From Mesostigma viride (lineage: Eukaryota > Streptophyta > Mesostigmatophyceae > Mesostigmatales > Mesostigmataceae), in contig RPFO01001598.1 of NCBI GenBank assembly GCA_009746045.1, positions 1,097,227 to 1,159,226 on the forward strand: a stretch of DNA of 62,000 bases, in the 5' to 3' direction. The notes below the pieces were generated by a model. The model was not told where the DNA came from, made no database searches, and saw only the letters and a list, made by a program, of their open reading frames with translations. This document shows, piece by piece, positions 18,018-31,300 of this stretch. The position numbers and the translations under genes are program-made. Each line of letters starts with the position of its first letter. Position 1 is the first letter of the stretch.

Positions 18018-21000
18018 TCAAGAAACATCATTGCATACAGTCATACCAAGCCTAATGATGATGATTATAAAACGAAACAGGACAACATTTCTGAATGCAA
18101 TAATGACTTGCCCGCCAGCAGCAGGGCCCTCCAGAGAGTAGTGCAGGTAGTAGGCCCCTGGCCTCGTGCTCGTGATGTTGAATGCCTGCGTTGTGTTGCG
18201 GTCACCCCCCAGGACCACCCTGGACGGGGAGATGGTGATGTCATCCGCTGACAGCTCAGGCTCTTTGGGCTTGCCACCTGGCGTTGCTGTGGGTGCCTTC
18301 TTGGGGGGAACTGGTGAGGCGCGCACGTTGACAGTGACTTGCTCCATGGTGACGTCTCCCGAGGGCAGCTTCATGGATAGCCACAGGAGGGAGGTGGTGT
18401 TGACAAACGCCACCTGGCACATGGCAGGGCGAGGACACATATACCCAGATAAAACTAGTGAGAAGATCGAAAAACAAGATTATCAGTTAAACAACAAGAT
18501 TAGTCAACAAGATTTGTAGCTTATATGCCGACAAAGGCAAACTAATGTTCCTTGAATTGCACTGGGTGCAAGGGAATCATGACCGTGTGAAAAGAACTTG
18601 GAACGTTACCTTGAGCCCACCATGCCAACTTAAGGCAGCACCCACGACGATGCCCACAGGCCAGGATCCAGAGACATGCACGGTGAGGGCATCCAAATTT
18701 AGACTGGGCATCGAAGACAGTGATGGCCCGGCCATCTCCGCATTGTATGAGCGTGATCATCATCGCAGCGGCTGGAATCGTCGCAGAGGGTGTGCGTGAA
18801 ATGCCGGCTGTGTGTGTCATGGCAACTAGCGATGCTGTGGTAATCAAGTACAGCAATTCTTGACAGCATGCAAGTGCGAGTCGTCGGAAGCCGCGTGACT
18901 TAAAGCTGCATGTCTTCATGTTTTCAGGCTGCCTGCTCTTGCCCCTTTCCAGACCATGAAGCGACGCTCTTAATAGCAAGGGGTGGGCTGCTGGGCGCGC
19001 ACATGCAGACTCGTGGCAGAACTGAATGGGTGGTAGGACCAGCACGTACCGACTCGTTGGAGGGCACCAATATCTCCACGCTGGACGCCACTGTGTACGT
19101 GGTCGTGTAGCGCGCGTTCAGCGACGCCTTGTCCTTCCCAGACACCACAAAGCTGCATCACCAAGGGAAAAGTCGCGCACACAGAACGAGACCAGGGAAG
19201 CGGGTGGGGGTGGCAGATTGGCCAGGGGAAAAGGGAGGGGCAGGCAAGGGGGGCGCACCCAGGAGCAGGCAAGCCGGAGTAAGGGAGCGCGAGCGTAAGA
19301 GACTAATATGAGGGTACATTGTAGTATACCTGGTACAGCTAAGTGCTAGTAGGTGAGATACTGGAGGTAATAAAAGCATGCCAAAACCCTAGCACGGCAC
19401 GAATGCGGTAGAATGGATGTAACTCATTATTGGTCGCAGGGATGCTCAGGGAGCCGCTACAGCGAAGGCTAGCCTCTCCGAATTTTCAGCATATGAAAGC
19501 TCAACCACTGTACTCCTCAGCCACTGGACTGTGTTGCTACCACATGCAAGCCCTCACTGGCCTACTGGCAACGCGAGCCAACCATGCTGGCCACGCGAGC
19601 AAATTATGCTGGTCATGCGTGGATCCCGTGCTGGCTTGATGTGCCACTCCACATACTGATCGATCAACCATACGATTATTCGCGATCAACGCAGCGCATC
19701 GTGGCATACTCTTTGCCTGGTGCAATCTGGGCAGCTTCACCAACAAAGCAAGCCCTTGTTTGCATGGGTACATCTGGGCCGCATGAGTATCGCAGCTTGC
19801 TGTCGTGGGATGGCCAATGTAGCTGGATAGTGGCATACGACGGCATGCACGACTACGCATGTCCATGTACCCACATGATTTTCAGAATGTCATTCCGACT
19901 CTTAGATTCCTAATTTGTGCCATCTCTCAAAATATATATAAGAGATACGACAACCAAGATAACTCACTTGATGTCCACGCTGCACGTCGGTGCTGCCTTG
20001 TGACCTTCGTCACCCACTCCATCCCCCTTGGCAGCCCCCTCGCCCCCCGCCAGACAACTCTCCCTCAACGCCTTGGCCGCGGTGACCTCCACCCAGTGCT
20101 GCGTGACGTTGGCCGCGCGGTCAAACCGCAGGAAGGTCGTATTAAGCGCCACCGTGGCGGGCCCCTGAATCGCCAACACGACATCCAGCGCGACGCTCAG
20201 CTCCACGGGGAAAACGCTCGGTGCGCCCAGGGACCCGAGCACCCTCTCCGGCAGCCCCAGCTGGAGGCCCCGGATGATGGTCAGCGTGGTGGGTGTTGGC
20301 GGACGGAACGTGGCCAGGTCACACGTGGCATGCGGGTCCTCACACGCTAGCTCGTAGGATAGCATGGCTGTGTCCCGCGGAGGCCCCTCGCGGGGGGCGG
20401 TTAAGGAGAATTTGATGCTGACGCCCGTCGGGTGCTCCCACTTGCGAAAGATGAGCCGGGGTGGGCTGACAGTCAGCCCCTCGGCGCGTGGGATGAGGAC
20501 CACGTTGGAGGCGCGCGAGAGAGTCACCGCGTGGCCCTCCGACGGCACGCCGCCGATCAGCGTGCCAGGTGGCGGGTTTACGGCGAACGTGATGTATGCT
20601 TGCACGCGCACGGATATCGGGGAGATTGTCCGCGCAATGCGACTCGCGTCCGCCCCCGTGACCACGTAGTGGACGTAGTACTCTCCCTCCGTGTCGGCTT
20701 TCAGGCTGAAGTGCTGCAGGATGGGGCCATCGCGACGGAACACGATCTGAGGGGTGGGGTGTATAGGGGACATGTGTGTGTGTGTGTGTGTGGATAGGGG
20801 ACCAGGTGACGGATTAATAAACTAGTTTAGTCCATAGTTAGTCATAGCAGACTGCGTCATGTGACAGATGGAGAGCAGTCGGGTGGGCTACATACAGAAG
20901 GCATTCTTACCAGCGGGGAGTTCTGCCACAGTCACATTGTGGGATATAATGCTACTATGATAGTGACCCTACTGCGTGATACTACATAGTGACTATGATA

Positions 21001-22364
21001 GTGACCCTGCCTCTGCCCCCCCTCCCCCTTTACCTCCGCTGGTAACGAGACGAGCTGCACCTTTGGCCGACCATTCCTGTTGCCCTCCTACAACATGCCA
21101 AGTCGTCTCCACCCCCTTACCTCTGTGGGTGAGAAGACGAGCTGCCCCTTGGCCGACCCTGATGTGCGGAAGCTGATGGTCAGGTCGGCCGGCTCAGACA
21201 CGGTGACGGGCACCAGCGCGGAGGAGACGCCCACAAAGAGGGAGAGCGAGGTGTACATGGAGGGGAGGGAGAGCCGCAGGTTGCGCAGGCCCTGCTGCGA
21301 GCTGTCGTCGGCATCTGTGTGTGGAAGGGAGGGGGGGTTGGATGTGGGTGGGTGGGTGGGAATGAGGGACAGAGGAGGGGGGGGGGGGGCGGGAGGGCAG
21401 GAGGGAGGCGGGGGGGGGGGGAGGGAGTTTGATATTAGAGTCGGTTACAGAAAAGCTCATTGGCTCTACTGTTGACCTACTGCCAATGCCCATCAGCACC
21501 CCACCTCCACCCCACCCACTCATCAGACGGTTGCTGCTGGTCCCACCAACTGCAGTATCATCTTCAAGGCCCCTGCCATCGCCACAGTTGCGAATTCCAG
21601 CGTGCCACAGTACCCTTGACACCATTCTCTTGGGGGCGCGGGCCAGCCCAGCAAATGATCTTCCTCCCAGTTATTTTGTTGGAAGTCTTTCTTGCCGGCC
21701 TTTCACATTGATGACAACGCTACAGCTAGCCCTCGCAAGTGTCAGCGAGACTAGGTCATATGTGCCCCACGATACTACCCGCTGTCACTGGCAACGCAAG
21801 CCATATACAGTCCTTTCTCATCTTTGCACCCCAGCTGCAGCATTTCTTTCCTGGCACGTGCTACCTATGGTCCTTTTTCCATGGTTGACCCCCATCCAGG
21901 ACATTTATGCAGTGGGTTTTCTTTCTAAATGTGCGCATATGCTTCCCAAGTCTAACTTTTCTTGCAAAACCTTCAATGCAAGGGAGAATTACTTCAAACC
22001 CATAGTTGGTATGCCACCGGCACAGGAAACGTGCTCTCTTGCGTGCAAGATATAGTGTCCCTGCGGTGTCACTGCAGTGTTCTGACTGCATTCAGAATGT
22101 CAAGGTTGAGAGTAGCAAGTATGGCTAATACGCAGATAATCCCAATGTGATCAAATTACGGATCATGGCAAGACAAGGAGGAATACTACACTCACCATAT
22201 CCCAGCGCGAGGGTTACCATGCTGCCACAAAGGCAGAGCGCAAGGCAGAGCAGCAATGCATGCCTGCACGTCGGCCTGGCAGGCACAAGGTCGAGGGATG
22301 TAAAAACGTGCCACGTTCGCGAAACGTGAGCCAAGTTGGTGTGTAATACCTTTCCTTGGCCCAT
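18018..22364 (-). CDS. Secreted or membrane-anchored protein with beta-sandwich repeats, 6 exons
   Basis: Exons: 22364-22196, 21314-21121, 20746-19968, 19152-19050, 18735-18610, 18413-18018. All phases agree (1767 nt, 588 aa). Exon 1 carries a hydrophobic run (ALLLCLALCLCG, MVTLALGY), a signal peptide or anchor. It is preceded by about 34 residues, so the true start may lie elsewhere. A motif of the type SPxxIVF..D....FxLxA..GEYYVHY recurs as SPSRVVLGGDRNTTQAFNIT..GAYYLHY in exon 6. The stretch LTVSPPRLIFRKWEHP with FSLTAPREGPPRD resembles Calx-beta or Ig-like folds. NTT, NIT, NVT and NES sequons fit a secreted protein. The end is uncertain: the frame closes at 18018 after an Ile-rich tail, but a GC-type donor (GCAAGT near 18112) could remove that tail. 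I do not recognise the family. Confidence 0.68.
21031..21072. repeat. Partial duplication of an exon end with its splice donor
   Basis: The plus-strand block TACCTCxGxxGGTxAxxAG then ACGAGCTGC..TTGGCCGACC occurs here and again at 21118-21163, where it forms the end of exon 2 and its donor. The copy lies in the intron and could act as a decoy donor. Confidence 0.7.
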
Positions 22365-22369
22365 TATAC

Positions 22370-23125
22370 TTTGCTAATTGCCGGATTAATTCGAGCTATG
22401 GAACATCTCATGACCAATCCGTGCGTACTTCTTTCAAATACACAATAATAGCTCAGGAAGGCGTATTGTCTGGCCACCTTCTGCAAATGCCTGCATACAT
22501 ATTTCCTGCGCTGCTCGGTACGTAAATGAGCTTTTGCCTGCAAAATGTTGGAATTGTAAGTTTTAACCTTCTTTTTCCAAGGTTCCTAGTTCCGACACCC
22601 GAGTTCCGACAGGCGACACGGTACATACGTCGGTACCCGCCTTGCACAAATGCTGGCCATGCTGTAGGGTAATTAGGCAAGGTAATAAATAAGAGGAAAA
22701 GAGTTGCCAATTACTGGCTAGGACCTCGTGTGTCGTGACTCATGAGCGGCGAGCAGACCGCTCGACAAAACTGAGGTTTCTGACCCATGCGCTCTTGCTT
22801 TAGTAACTGCAGTTCACAGCCAGCTGTTTATCCGACGTTCACCCTGGGACAGTGTTCAGATATCTACGTGGCATCACATGGAAAGGCGCGCCGCGCCGCG
22901 CTGCAAGTGTCTGTACCGAGGGTGCGAGGTCAAAAGTCACGACTGACGAGTTGCGACGGTGCAGGGGAGTCGCGACTTTTCCATGGCAGCACTGATGCAA
23001 AGGAAAAGAGCCATAATAAGCCATATCTGCCTATCCTAACGTTCTAACAAAGGATTATGCGCCCCCGTCCTGACTTAACAATTTTTTTTTGGCATTTCCC
23101 GTAAAAAGCGTTCATCAATTTCAAT
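22370..23125. other. Divergent intergenic region, probable promoters
   Basis: This lies between the 5' end of the minus-strand secreted-protein gene and plus-strand COX5C, so it should hold both promoters. No TATA box or known element could be assigned. A T-rich run lies at 23082-23090, shortly before the COX5C start. Confidence 0.4.
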
Positions 23126-23129
23126 TATC

Positions 23130-23351
23130 ATGGGTGCCGGGGTCCTGGCAGTGAAGGAAGCGGCGCTTGTCCATAAGATCCGGCGGATTAACCCCAACGC
23201 CCCGTCGGCCGTCAAAGAGGTTGTGGTCGGCCTAATCTTCGCCACTGCTGCAGGATGCGCATGGAAGGCAAATCACCTTATCGGTCGCCGCCGGGAGATG
23301 GAGTTCTATAAGGACCTCGAGGCGGGGAAAATCAACGTCATCAGCAAGTGA
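23130..23351 (+). CDS. COX5C: Cytochrome c oxidase subunit 5C-like protein
   Basis: A single-exon 73-residue protein, close to the usual 63-65 of plant COX5C plus a short N-terminal extension. The core SAVKEVVVGLIFATAAGCAW, then K..H....RR, then FYKDLEAGKINVI, follows the plant family pattern (SVVKE..IG...AAGxWKxxH....R....FYxxLExGxIxVV). Residues about 28-46 form one membrane helix. The rest is basic and would face the matrix or intermembrane space. It is a small, nuclear-encoded, non-catalytic subunit of respiratory complex IV in the mitochondrial inner membrane, typical of the green lineage. The ATG at 23130 is the first in frame after an AT-rich leader. It stands alone on the plus strand with no intron, in contrast to its neighbours. 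Confidence 0.88.
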   Translation: MGAGVLAVKEAALVHKIRRINPNAPSAVKEVVVGLIFATAAGCAWKANHLIGRRREMEFYKDLEAGKINVISK

Positions 23352-24683
23352 CGCAAAGTTAGTTTAACCAGCTGGCGTCATTCGACGCCTTCGAGGAGCC
23401 ATACATGCGTTCCAGGTCCTTCTTTCTAATCGAATTTGTTATTTCGAAATGTCCAATTGCTGGAGCAACCTGGAGGTGCGCGCTTGGCAAAGCTATGAAG
23501 AATTGGCACCTTGCATGACAACTGACGAGGTGCATGGGGGGCGGATCCTTGAATGGGGCTTCTAAGAACACCAAGGCCAACAATATGCCTCTGGGCGCTT
23601 CCAACGTGATAACTTTTTTTTCATGAACATGGTCCGCGAGTCAGACCAACACCTAGTCCGTGCCTTTTGTAAGTAAGACAAGCCAGACTTGGGTAAATAA
23701 TGGACAAGGCACAAGCATTTGATATGTTTTGCAATTGCGTTGCAACCGCTGTTTCCTTTCGTCTGCATCCGATAACACGCGCATAATGAAAATTTTCTAT
23801 TTCAGTTGCATTGCAAAACTGTTATGCTGTGTGGCATGGTATCCATCAGCATGCCTATGCTTGACCAGCAAATACTGCATGGGTGCCGGCATGTCAGCAG
23901 GTAGGGATCAGGGAAAGGTTTTTAACATGAAGAGAGGAAGACTGACAGCTGGCGGCTATGTGAAGGATGATAGTGCATGGCATATGAAAGTGGTAGAAGG
24001 TTGAGGGAATTCCAAGATTTCCCCGTGTTGCCTGTTGTGGGGCACGGGAACGTACCACTGCTTCACTGAACGGCTGTGACACTTTGGGTGACAGTTCGCT
24101 GTGGTTCAAGCATGCGGCTACATGGCCACCGCTACCACGCCGTGTCGGATCAGAAAGGGAGGGCTCATTCGTCTTTGTTGGCCTGCCATCCAATACACCC
24201 CCTAGGTAGTGAGTTTAGGTGTGTGCATGTATACGCTTTGTGTTGTAGTTAGTTGTACCTTGTGCTGCCAGGCTTGATCCTTGCATGCCCGTGTCCGATT
24301 ATTACTATTGTCTTTAGGGTTCTTCTTTTCGGGGTTAAATTTCCTTTTGTTGCATGCCCCTCTCACCTGCGTTATCAATCATTCCACATGAATATATACG
24401 CTTTTTGTTATCACACACCAACGCCAGGAAGTCACATGGAAATTGTAGACATGATGCTAACATCATGCATGCCTATGGCAGGCTTTGGCATGGTATCACT
24501 GCGATCAAAGATGACATGCGTACGGCATGATTGCGAAAGTTTTCTCGATCGCTCTACCCGGGCGGCCCATGGTGGACACACCGGTACCCCCAGATCTGGG
24601 CCGGTGCATGCATGCATGCATGCATGCATATGTTATACGAGACTAGTAATTTTCATACAGCCGCTCGGACATGGTGAGCATTA

Positions 24684-24722
24684 TTAATTAGTCTTGTGTC
24701 GCCGTTAGGGGACCACGGAGTG
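24684..24722 (-). mobile_element. LINE 3' terminal remnant
   Basis: A diverged copy of the terminal hairpin (minus strand CTCCGTGGTCCCCTAACGG) with an AATTAATAAT tail. Only the extreme 3' end is visible. Confidence 0.5.
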
Positions 24723-27044
24723 CACTGAATTCCCCGAGACGTCTCCCCAAGATTGACACCCACAGCTAGTCTAAAATATGGGCCTCATGCACGTAAGGCC
24801 TCGAGCTAACCTTGCAGGCGAACTATGCCTACTATGCCTTTATATTTCGATCCTAGGATTCACAGTTGGGGGGTGGTAGCCTTTGACGTAATGTCCGCCC
24901 ATCGCTGCTTATCCTGGGCAGCAGGGGGAGGGCGGGAAGGGTTCGGCGCAGAGGGGGGAGGTGGCTGGGTAGCGGCCGGGGGGAGGGTGAGCATATGTGC
25001 ATGTCATGCAGCGCTCTTGCATGCTTTTGGCATTGCCATGTGAGATTGATAACAGACAAAGTTAATTGAAGTGTTATGTGGAATTTGAACTATATGCAGA
25101 TGTGTGCATAGATGCTTATGTGCAATGCCAAGCTCCCTATTCTGGCCGGGATTATTTAGCACGTAAACTGCATGCGACCATCACATAGGCCGCTATTAGT
25201 AGGGACGGCTTCATTTACCCCTATACACAACGAGGAGGGAGGCCGCCCTCGTCCCTCGACTAGCTTGCACGCTAGGTTCTCTCACTGTCACAAGCGAGCA
25301 GGCCTCAGAGAATATCGACTCGATCTCCCTGCACATGTCATAGTGCGGGCCCTATTGTGGATGCATGCAGTGCAACAAACATGTAGGCTGACGCAAACTG
25401 GATGCTATACAGGTGAGGTGCAGTAAATATTGAGATGTCTCTAGTATAAAACGAAATTAAATTTTGCAAATTAAGTGGTATGATATGCAACTAGCTCCGT
25501 TGAGAGACTCGATGGCTGGCTGGCGAGTATGTGCTTTTTAACCTGCCCACAACTTGAATACTGAGTTGCTCGTGGTCTTTCAACCCCTCGAAGCGGGCCA
25601 GAGCTATAAGAAGAGAGGCGTTCACATAATAATCCTTCTTGCACTCAGGCAATGCATGCAGGATAGGCCTGACACGCCAACTGCATGCCAAGGCAGACAG
25701 CCTCAAGATGGGTTGCTGGTGCATGGCTCGCTGTGGTTTGGCTGCATCAAGCTAGGCACTGGGCACACCACCTGCAAGACGTGGACAACGCCATGCACAG
25801 CGAAAAGGAGCAGATGATCGCATCATGAATCTTCGTATTTGTCGCCGAGCAGAATGAGAAGCAGCTGGTCGTCATGAATGTGTAAAAAAGTATCAAAAAC
25901 AAGCTAGAATATAAGGCATGCTACTACCTTGACGAAATGCCAGCCATTGAGGGGGCCTCTAATCTCGTGCGGCGAAGCCCAGAAGGATACAAATAAGGTT
26001 GTGAATTAGAACACGCTAGAGGCCAATTCAAGCGTCCAGACCTCAGACTTCCAAGTGGTCCATATAAGTGCCCAGATGAAACCCATTCACAAAGAGCTGA
26101 AGACCCCAGCCAGGCAGTATGTACCACAGTGTACCACCAGGGCATGCTGGTCAATCATAGGCGGTTGGAGAAGAAGGAAGGACAACCCGGAGGCCGGTGC
26201 AGAAGAGGGACGACAAGTACGATGCAACCTTTACCAGGGGATGCCGGCAGAAGCCTGCTGAGGATCGGTGCTTGAACCAGTGAGTCGATGGCATCATCAA
26301 GGACAAGAGTGACCTGCCTGGCAGCGCGAATGGTGCTAACTCATATTTAATCCGTGTCATCCTTGAGTGGCACATTACCGTACAAAGGGCCAAGAGATAT
26401 TGGTTAGTTCTCTGCACGGCAAAAAAAAGGCAGCAACTTAAATAGGATGCGACATAAAATTCCTAGACCAAAAATGGGATCGACAAAGTTTACGTCCTAC
26501 CTGCCATCTGATGAAGACATTAGACCTTTCGTAGCTCTGTCCAACAAGCCTGGCCTTGGGGTGCAATTGCCATGGATTACCAACATTCCCTATCAAAGTC
26601 AGTAACCAAATTATAAAATTTACTACTAAGCCAGTGAGCAACCGTTAGCCAATTGACAACCATTTTACCATAGAAAATGGTAGCCTTACGTGGAGGTAAT
26701 GCAGCGGCCCTTGATAGCGGATAGAAGGCCAATTGTGCCTCACCTGGTTAGCCTTGCGCAGGGAGTCATTCCTTCTCCAAATACTTGCGAACGTCAGTTG
26801 CTTTTGCAAGATCCGATGCGTTTCTTCCGTGCTGTTTCAACCAGGCACAGCGCGCCAGGCAAAATGATAAATATAAAGCCCAACAGTGCTTGTTGCTTAT
26901 GGCATTCTCAGAACACACAAAGGCGATATCGCACCACTGAGGCGTGCCAAATTCGCACATGCACACACATCAAATTCAATGCCAATTCATACCCCACTGT
27001 TGATCAGCAGGCCTAGGATATTTCTCTATCAATTAATGACTTCA

Positions 27045-27092
27045 AATATGTGCTTCCATTGGGAGCACATGGAGCACCATGAATGCTAAGGA
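27045..27092 (-). mobile_element. LINE 3' terminal remnant
   Basis: The minus strand reads GTGCTCCATGTGCTCCCAAT then GGAAGCACAT, followed after a few bases by ATTAATTGA. This is a diverged terminal hairpin with an AT tail. Confidence 0.45.
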
Positions 27093-28328
27093 TGCGTGCT
27101 TGTAATCGATAGTTTATGGCTCAACTTACCTGTGGAATCTGAGCATGAACTGGAAATGCGTCGCCATACAGCATTCATGTAGTACGACCTAGTTTATGCT
27201 GGCATTGTCATGGACTCTAGCCTAGTGGGGCGCTGTGCTTATGGATGACAGGTTGCGCCACGCCATCATGTGCACCGGCCAGGCGACCTGTCACCTTCAC
27301 AGTCCTGGTGGAAGTGCTAGTCAAGAGGTGGGCTTCCCAACGTCGGAAGCATGCTGCTCTTTTTACCTCCCACGCACCCTGGCAGTATGTTTTTCTATGG
27401 GGGTACAGGGGCATGTTTGATATGGGCCAGCCCTTTGCTGCAGCATGCTTCGCCTATCATACAGGTGGCCAGCCGGTTGACTAGTCATTGACTCTCCATC
27501 TTTGGCTTCAGCTACTTCGCGATTGTAAGGAATTCCATGTCATGCGGTGATGCATGTAAAGTGGAGCAAGAGAGACCCATGGGTTGCTGTATGGGCATGT
27601 GGGACCCGGGAGGGGTTGCACACCGGCCTTTCACCTCCAAGGAGCGGGCCCCATGCTGATGCATGAATGCGGTGGAGGTGTAATAATGCCGACCATTGTG
27701 ATGGCATGCAATTCTATCTGAATATTGCCAAGGCTAACAACGCTTAAGTGTGAAGCAGAGAGCCAAGTAGGTGCTTGCTCCCTAGATGGGGGCCTTTTGC
27801 CAGCTATGTATGCACCTATTGATCATAGCATGGTGTCGTAAACATATGGGGGCCGCCCATCACAGCAATACAAAGAGAAAGAGAGGGGGTGAATAAACTT
27901 GGCTCTGGGTTATGGGATAGTTTGGAACAGATCCAGGGCGCCCAGAGAACATCGACAACTAGCCCGTGATGTATTGGCAGCGTCCATTCTGACTGAAGAA
28001 AATATCGACCAAATTGCCATGCCACCACGAGCACCCCACAACAAGCCATACATCCCCAAAGCTCACATATCATTTTTGCCAAGGAGCATCCCTAGCTTTG
28101 GATGACTTGCTGCAACGGGAACCTGAGGAAGCAAAGGCTCTTACAATATCCGCAATAGCAAAGGGCAAAGCAGCTGAATGGTGCCAAAAAGGAGAAACAA
28201 GAACGAAATGGCCGCAGTATACTGCCCCTGAGACTCCTCATGCAGGGGCGTCACCTTATTTCAAGGCGAGGAGGACCCACGATGGCATCCTCATTTATAC
28301 AGTGTAACCGGGCAAAATATCCACAGAC

Positions 28329-31300
28329 CTTGTTCCTGGCACCCTTGTCCGCACCGCTGGCCACCAGGTGCTGGATGACGGCCAGATGACCCTCACGTGC
28401 CGCGTGATGGAGCGCGGTCCACTCCTCCTGAGCGCAGCAATGACATACACGCGCCCAAAAAAGAGTCCGTACAAAGTTATCAACTGTGCGCATACATGGC
28501 AGAATCCACAGGGTTAGCTTTCGCAGCAAGTGCATGGCAGTCTCACAACAGCCAACAGCACGGAAGCTCATTATAACTGGCAGTGAATATGAAAAGCTTA
28601 CTCAGCTAATCCACCAGCTCTGTGGGCATGACACGACATCTGAAAGAAGGTTTGCTGAAATGCAATGGGGTCAGCACAACTTTGGAAAGCATGCCTAGAA
28701 GCAAGGGCTGCCAGCACAATGCCTTGCGAGTACGCTGCCTCTGAAATCGGCCCGAATCGCACACACTTACATGAAATAGATGTAGGAGGCAGTTAATATG
28801 TTACAAAACCCATGTCCAGAGGTAACCATGGCCTCACAATCAAAGAACCCTTGACTACCTGTGCGATCAAGAAACCTCTGCCAGGTATAGAAAGAGAGCA
28901 GAATTGACTCGTACCGAAAAGTAAGCAGTCGATTATAGCATTGCTAACTGTGGTGGCCAGGTTCCACCCAGTTGGTACCGTGCTTCTGAATAAGTTAGCA
29001 GTTTGGCCACCTGAGGTCACTATCACGATGCCGCAATGAGTCTATCTGGGCTAGAGGATTGATCATCGACGCCAAGGCAACTTGCAAGGGCATCCAGTGT
29101 GTCCGGTCCGTGTTGCAACGTCAGAAACTAACATGGTTGGGAATGGGCACATGACTAGGGCGCGTGGGGCTCATCGTGACAGTGCCTCACACTATCACAT
29201 TCCTAGACTACCAGGACTCGGACGCAGGATGTCTAGCAGGATTTCGTGATTATAGGGGACTCATACATCACAAACAGTATACCCACTACTGTATGAAGTG
29301 CCACAAAATATTTATAGTACGGGCTTACAGCAAGCCGGGTGGGGGAACTCAACCTACCCATCATAAGCTACCGGCGGCACATATCCCAAAGAGATGCTAG
29401 CCTGGTATAAAAACCTCCCAACCACAAATCATATCCTGCAAACCTAGCTGAAAAGTATGCAGGCACCCTCATCTTACTTATCAGAGGTGTCCAAATGACA
29501 TTATAACTCTCTTTCGAGGACAAATAGGTCGAGTTAAGAGGATCCGCCTGGCCAGCCAACACTGTGAGTTGTTCTGACTCAGGTAAACTGTGAAGGTGCA
29601 TCATCATGACACGGGTAGTAAGCATTCAGGAGGCCCTCACACACGTTAACGGTATCAGTCTTCCTGCATGGCAGATGCATTTTGAGAGGATATATCTTGA
29701 ACATGCACATGTTACTTGGTGACTACTGGATCCACCCTGTGGAAATCCAGAGGAAAGGAATCTACCGCCCGACCCGTAGTGCCTTGTCACCCTAAGTGAC
29801 CTTGCCGGTCACACTGAACTAGTCCAGCTGGCATCGAGGACAGTGCTCCACTAGAACAGCAGGTTGCTCCTCTCCGTACAGCAGGGTATCAGGGTACCAT
29901 CTCGTGCTGCATTCCCGCAAGCAAGCCAGCTGAGAGTTAGACACACTCCGAGCTGTGATGATGCCGAGTAAACAACTTGCCAAATTCACTCGATGCAACT
30001 GCTACGCAGGACCACATTCCATGGTTCGACAAGCTACATCATGATGGTGTAATGCGGGAGATGGCCAACACAAGTTGCATGGCGCGCACATGGCCGAGCC
30101 TGCTGCCTGTTTCCGGCCGGTCTCCACCGCTACCGTCGAGCCCCAAGTATGCGAGCCCCAAGTATGTAATGAGGGCAACCAGGGACACTAACCTCATCTT
30201 TGGCGTCCTTGTCCGCACCACTGGACACCAGGTGCTTCACGACATCCAAATGGCCGACGCGCGATGCAATGTGCAGCGGGGTCCGCCCATCCTGAACGCA
30301 GCACCGTGCAAGTTCCCAGGGCGGCCAACCATATGGAAAACCCACGATAGAACGCGAATATGTCACTATGCGCTGGCAGGAAGCAGTCCGGAGCAGCACG
30401 TGGTGGCATGGTGGTGGGCTGCGCAAAAGTGTGTTCAACTCTATGTGATGCTACCTGGCATTCTCAGCTTTGCAAGGATTGCCGGTTACATGAGCAGTGC
30501 CTACCGATAACCAAGTTAGATAATGTTCCACAAATGTGCCTCACGCTCGAAAATACAAAATAATTAGAGAAGGCATGGCGCGCCCCCGCGCAGTAAATGA
30601 CTGTGATAGCTGGCCGCAATACCAAGAAGCAGAGGAAGGTGGCCCACGCACAGACTTTGTACCAAAATAATCAAGATCAAAGAACAACTACCTATCACAG
30701 AAAAAAAAAGTTAAGGAATAGTTGGCAGACTTCAGGAGCTGCAAAGAAAAAGGGCACACGTTCTTGAAGGCACGTCTAAATGGCTGGCAGGGAGCATATC
30801 AAAAGCTTTAACGCTCACAGAAAAAAAACTCACCGTCTGGCCGCACACATATAAAATGAATCCAAAGTAGTATAAGCTTCGTAGGTTTTTTTTTTTTTTA
30901 ACATTGTTTTCTGGTTGTAGAAATCTAAAAGCGACAAAAAGAAGACACGAACGAAGTGTCATTTACACCCTGCCGAAAGCGCCGCTTGGAGCATGGCCCT
31001 TCCCACTTGCCAAAATGGTCAACAGGCACTGGCATATTATCTCGAAGGCAATGTTATCTTTCCGGTCAGTAAATGTCCAACCTATTCAGTACCTTTTGTT
31101 GCGCCTTCTGCAAGAAAAAAAGTTGGCTTCTGATGTCGCCAGGGCGTGCAAAGCTGCATTGCAAACACACGCGCAAAGCCTACTGTCTGCCTCCTGCTTG
31201 TCATCTCTGGATTACGTTGCCATGTTCCACATGGCTACCCCCCAATAAAGTACATCTCGATATATCAAGGGTGGTGAGCGAGCACACCTTGTCTTTGGCA

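Larger units (their letters stand above)
23352..28328. other. Long region without a supported gene
   Basis: About 5 kb between COX5C and the last ankyrin exon found. It should contain the 3' exon(s) and end of the minus-strand ankyrin gene, but none could be recognised because the tail is probably not repeat-coding. It holds LINE 3' tails at 24684-24722 and 27045-27092 and a small ATGC run at 24604-24628. The other reading frames look random. Confidence 0.5.
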
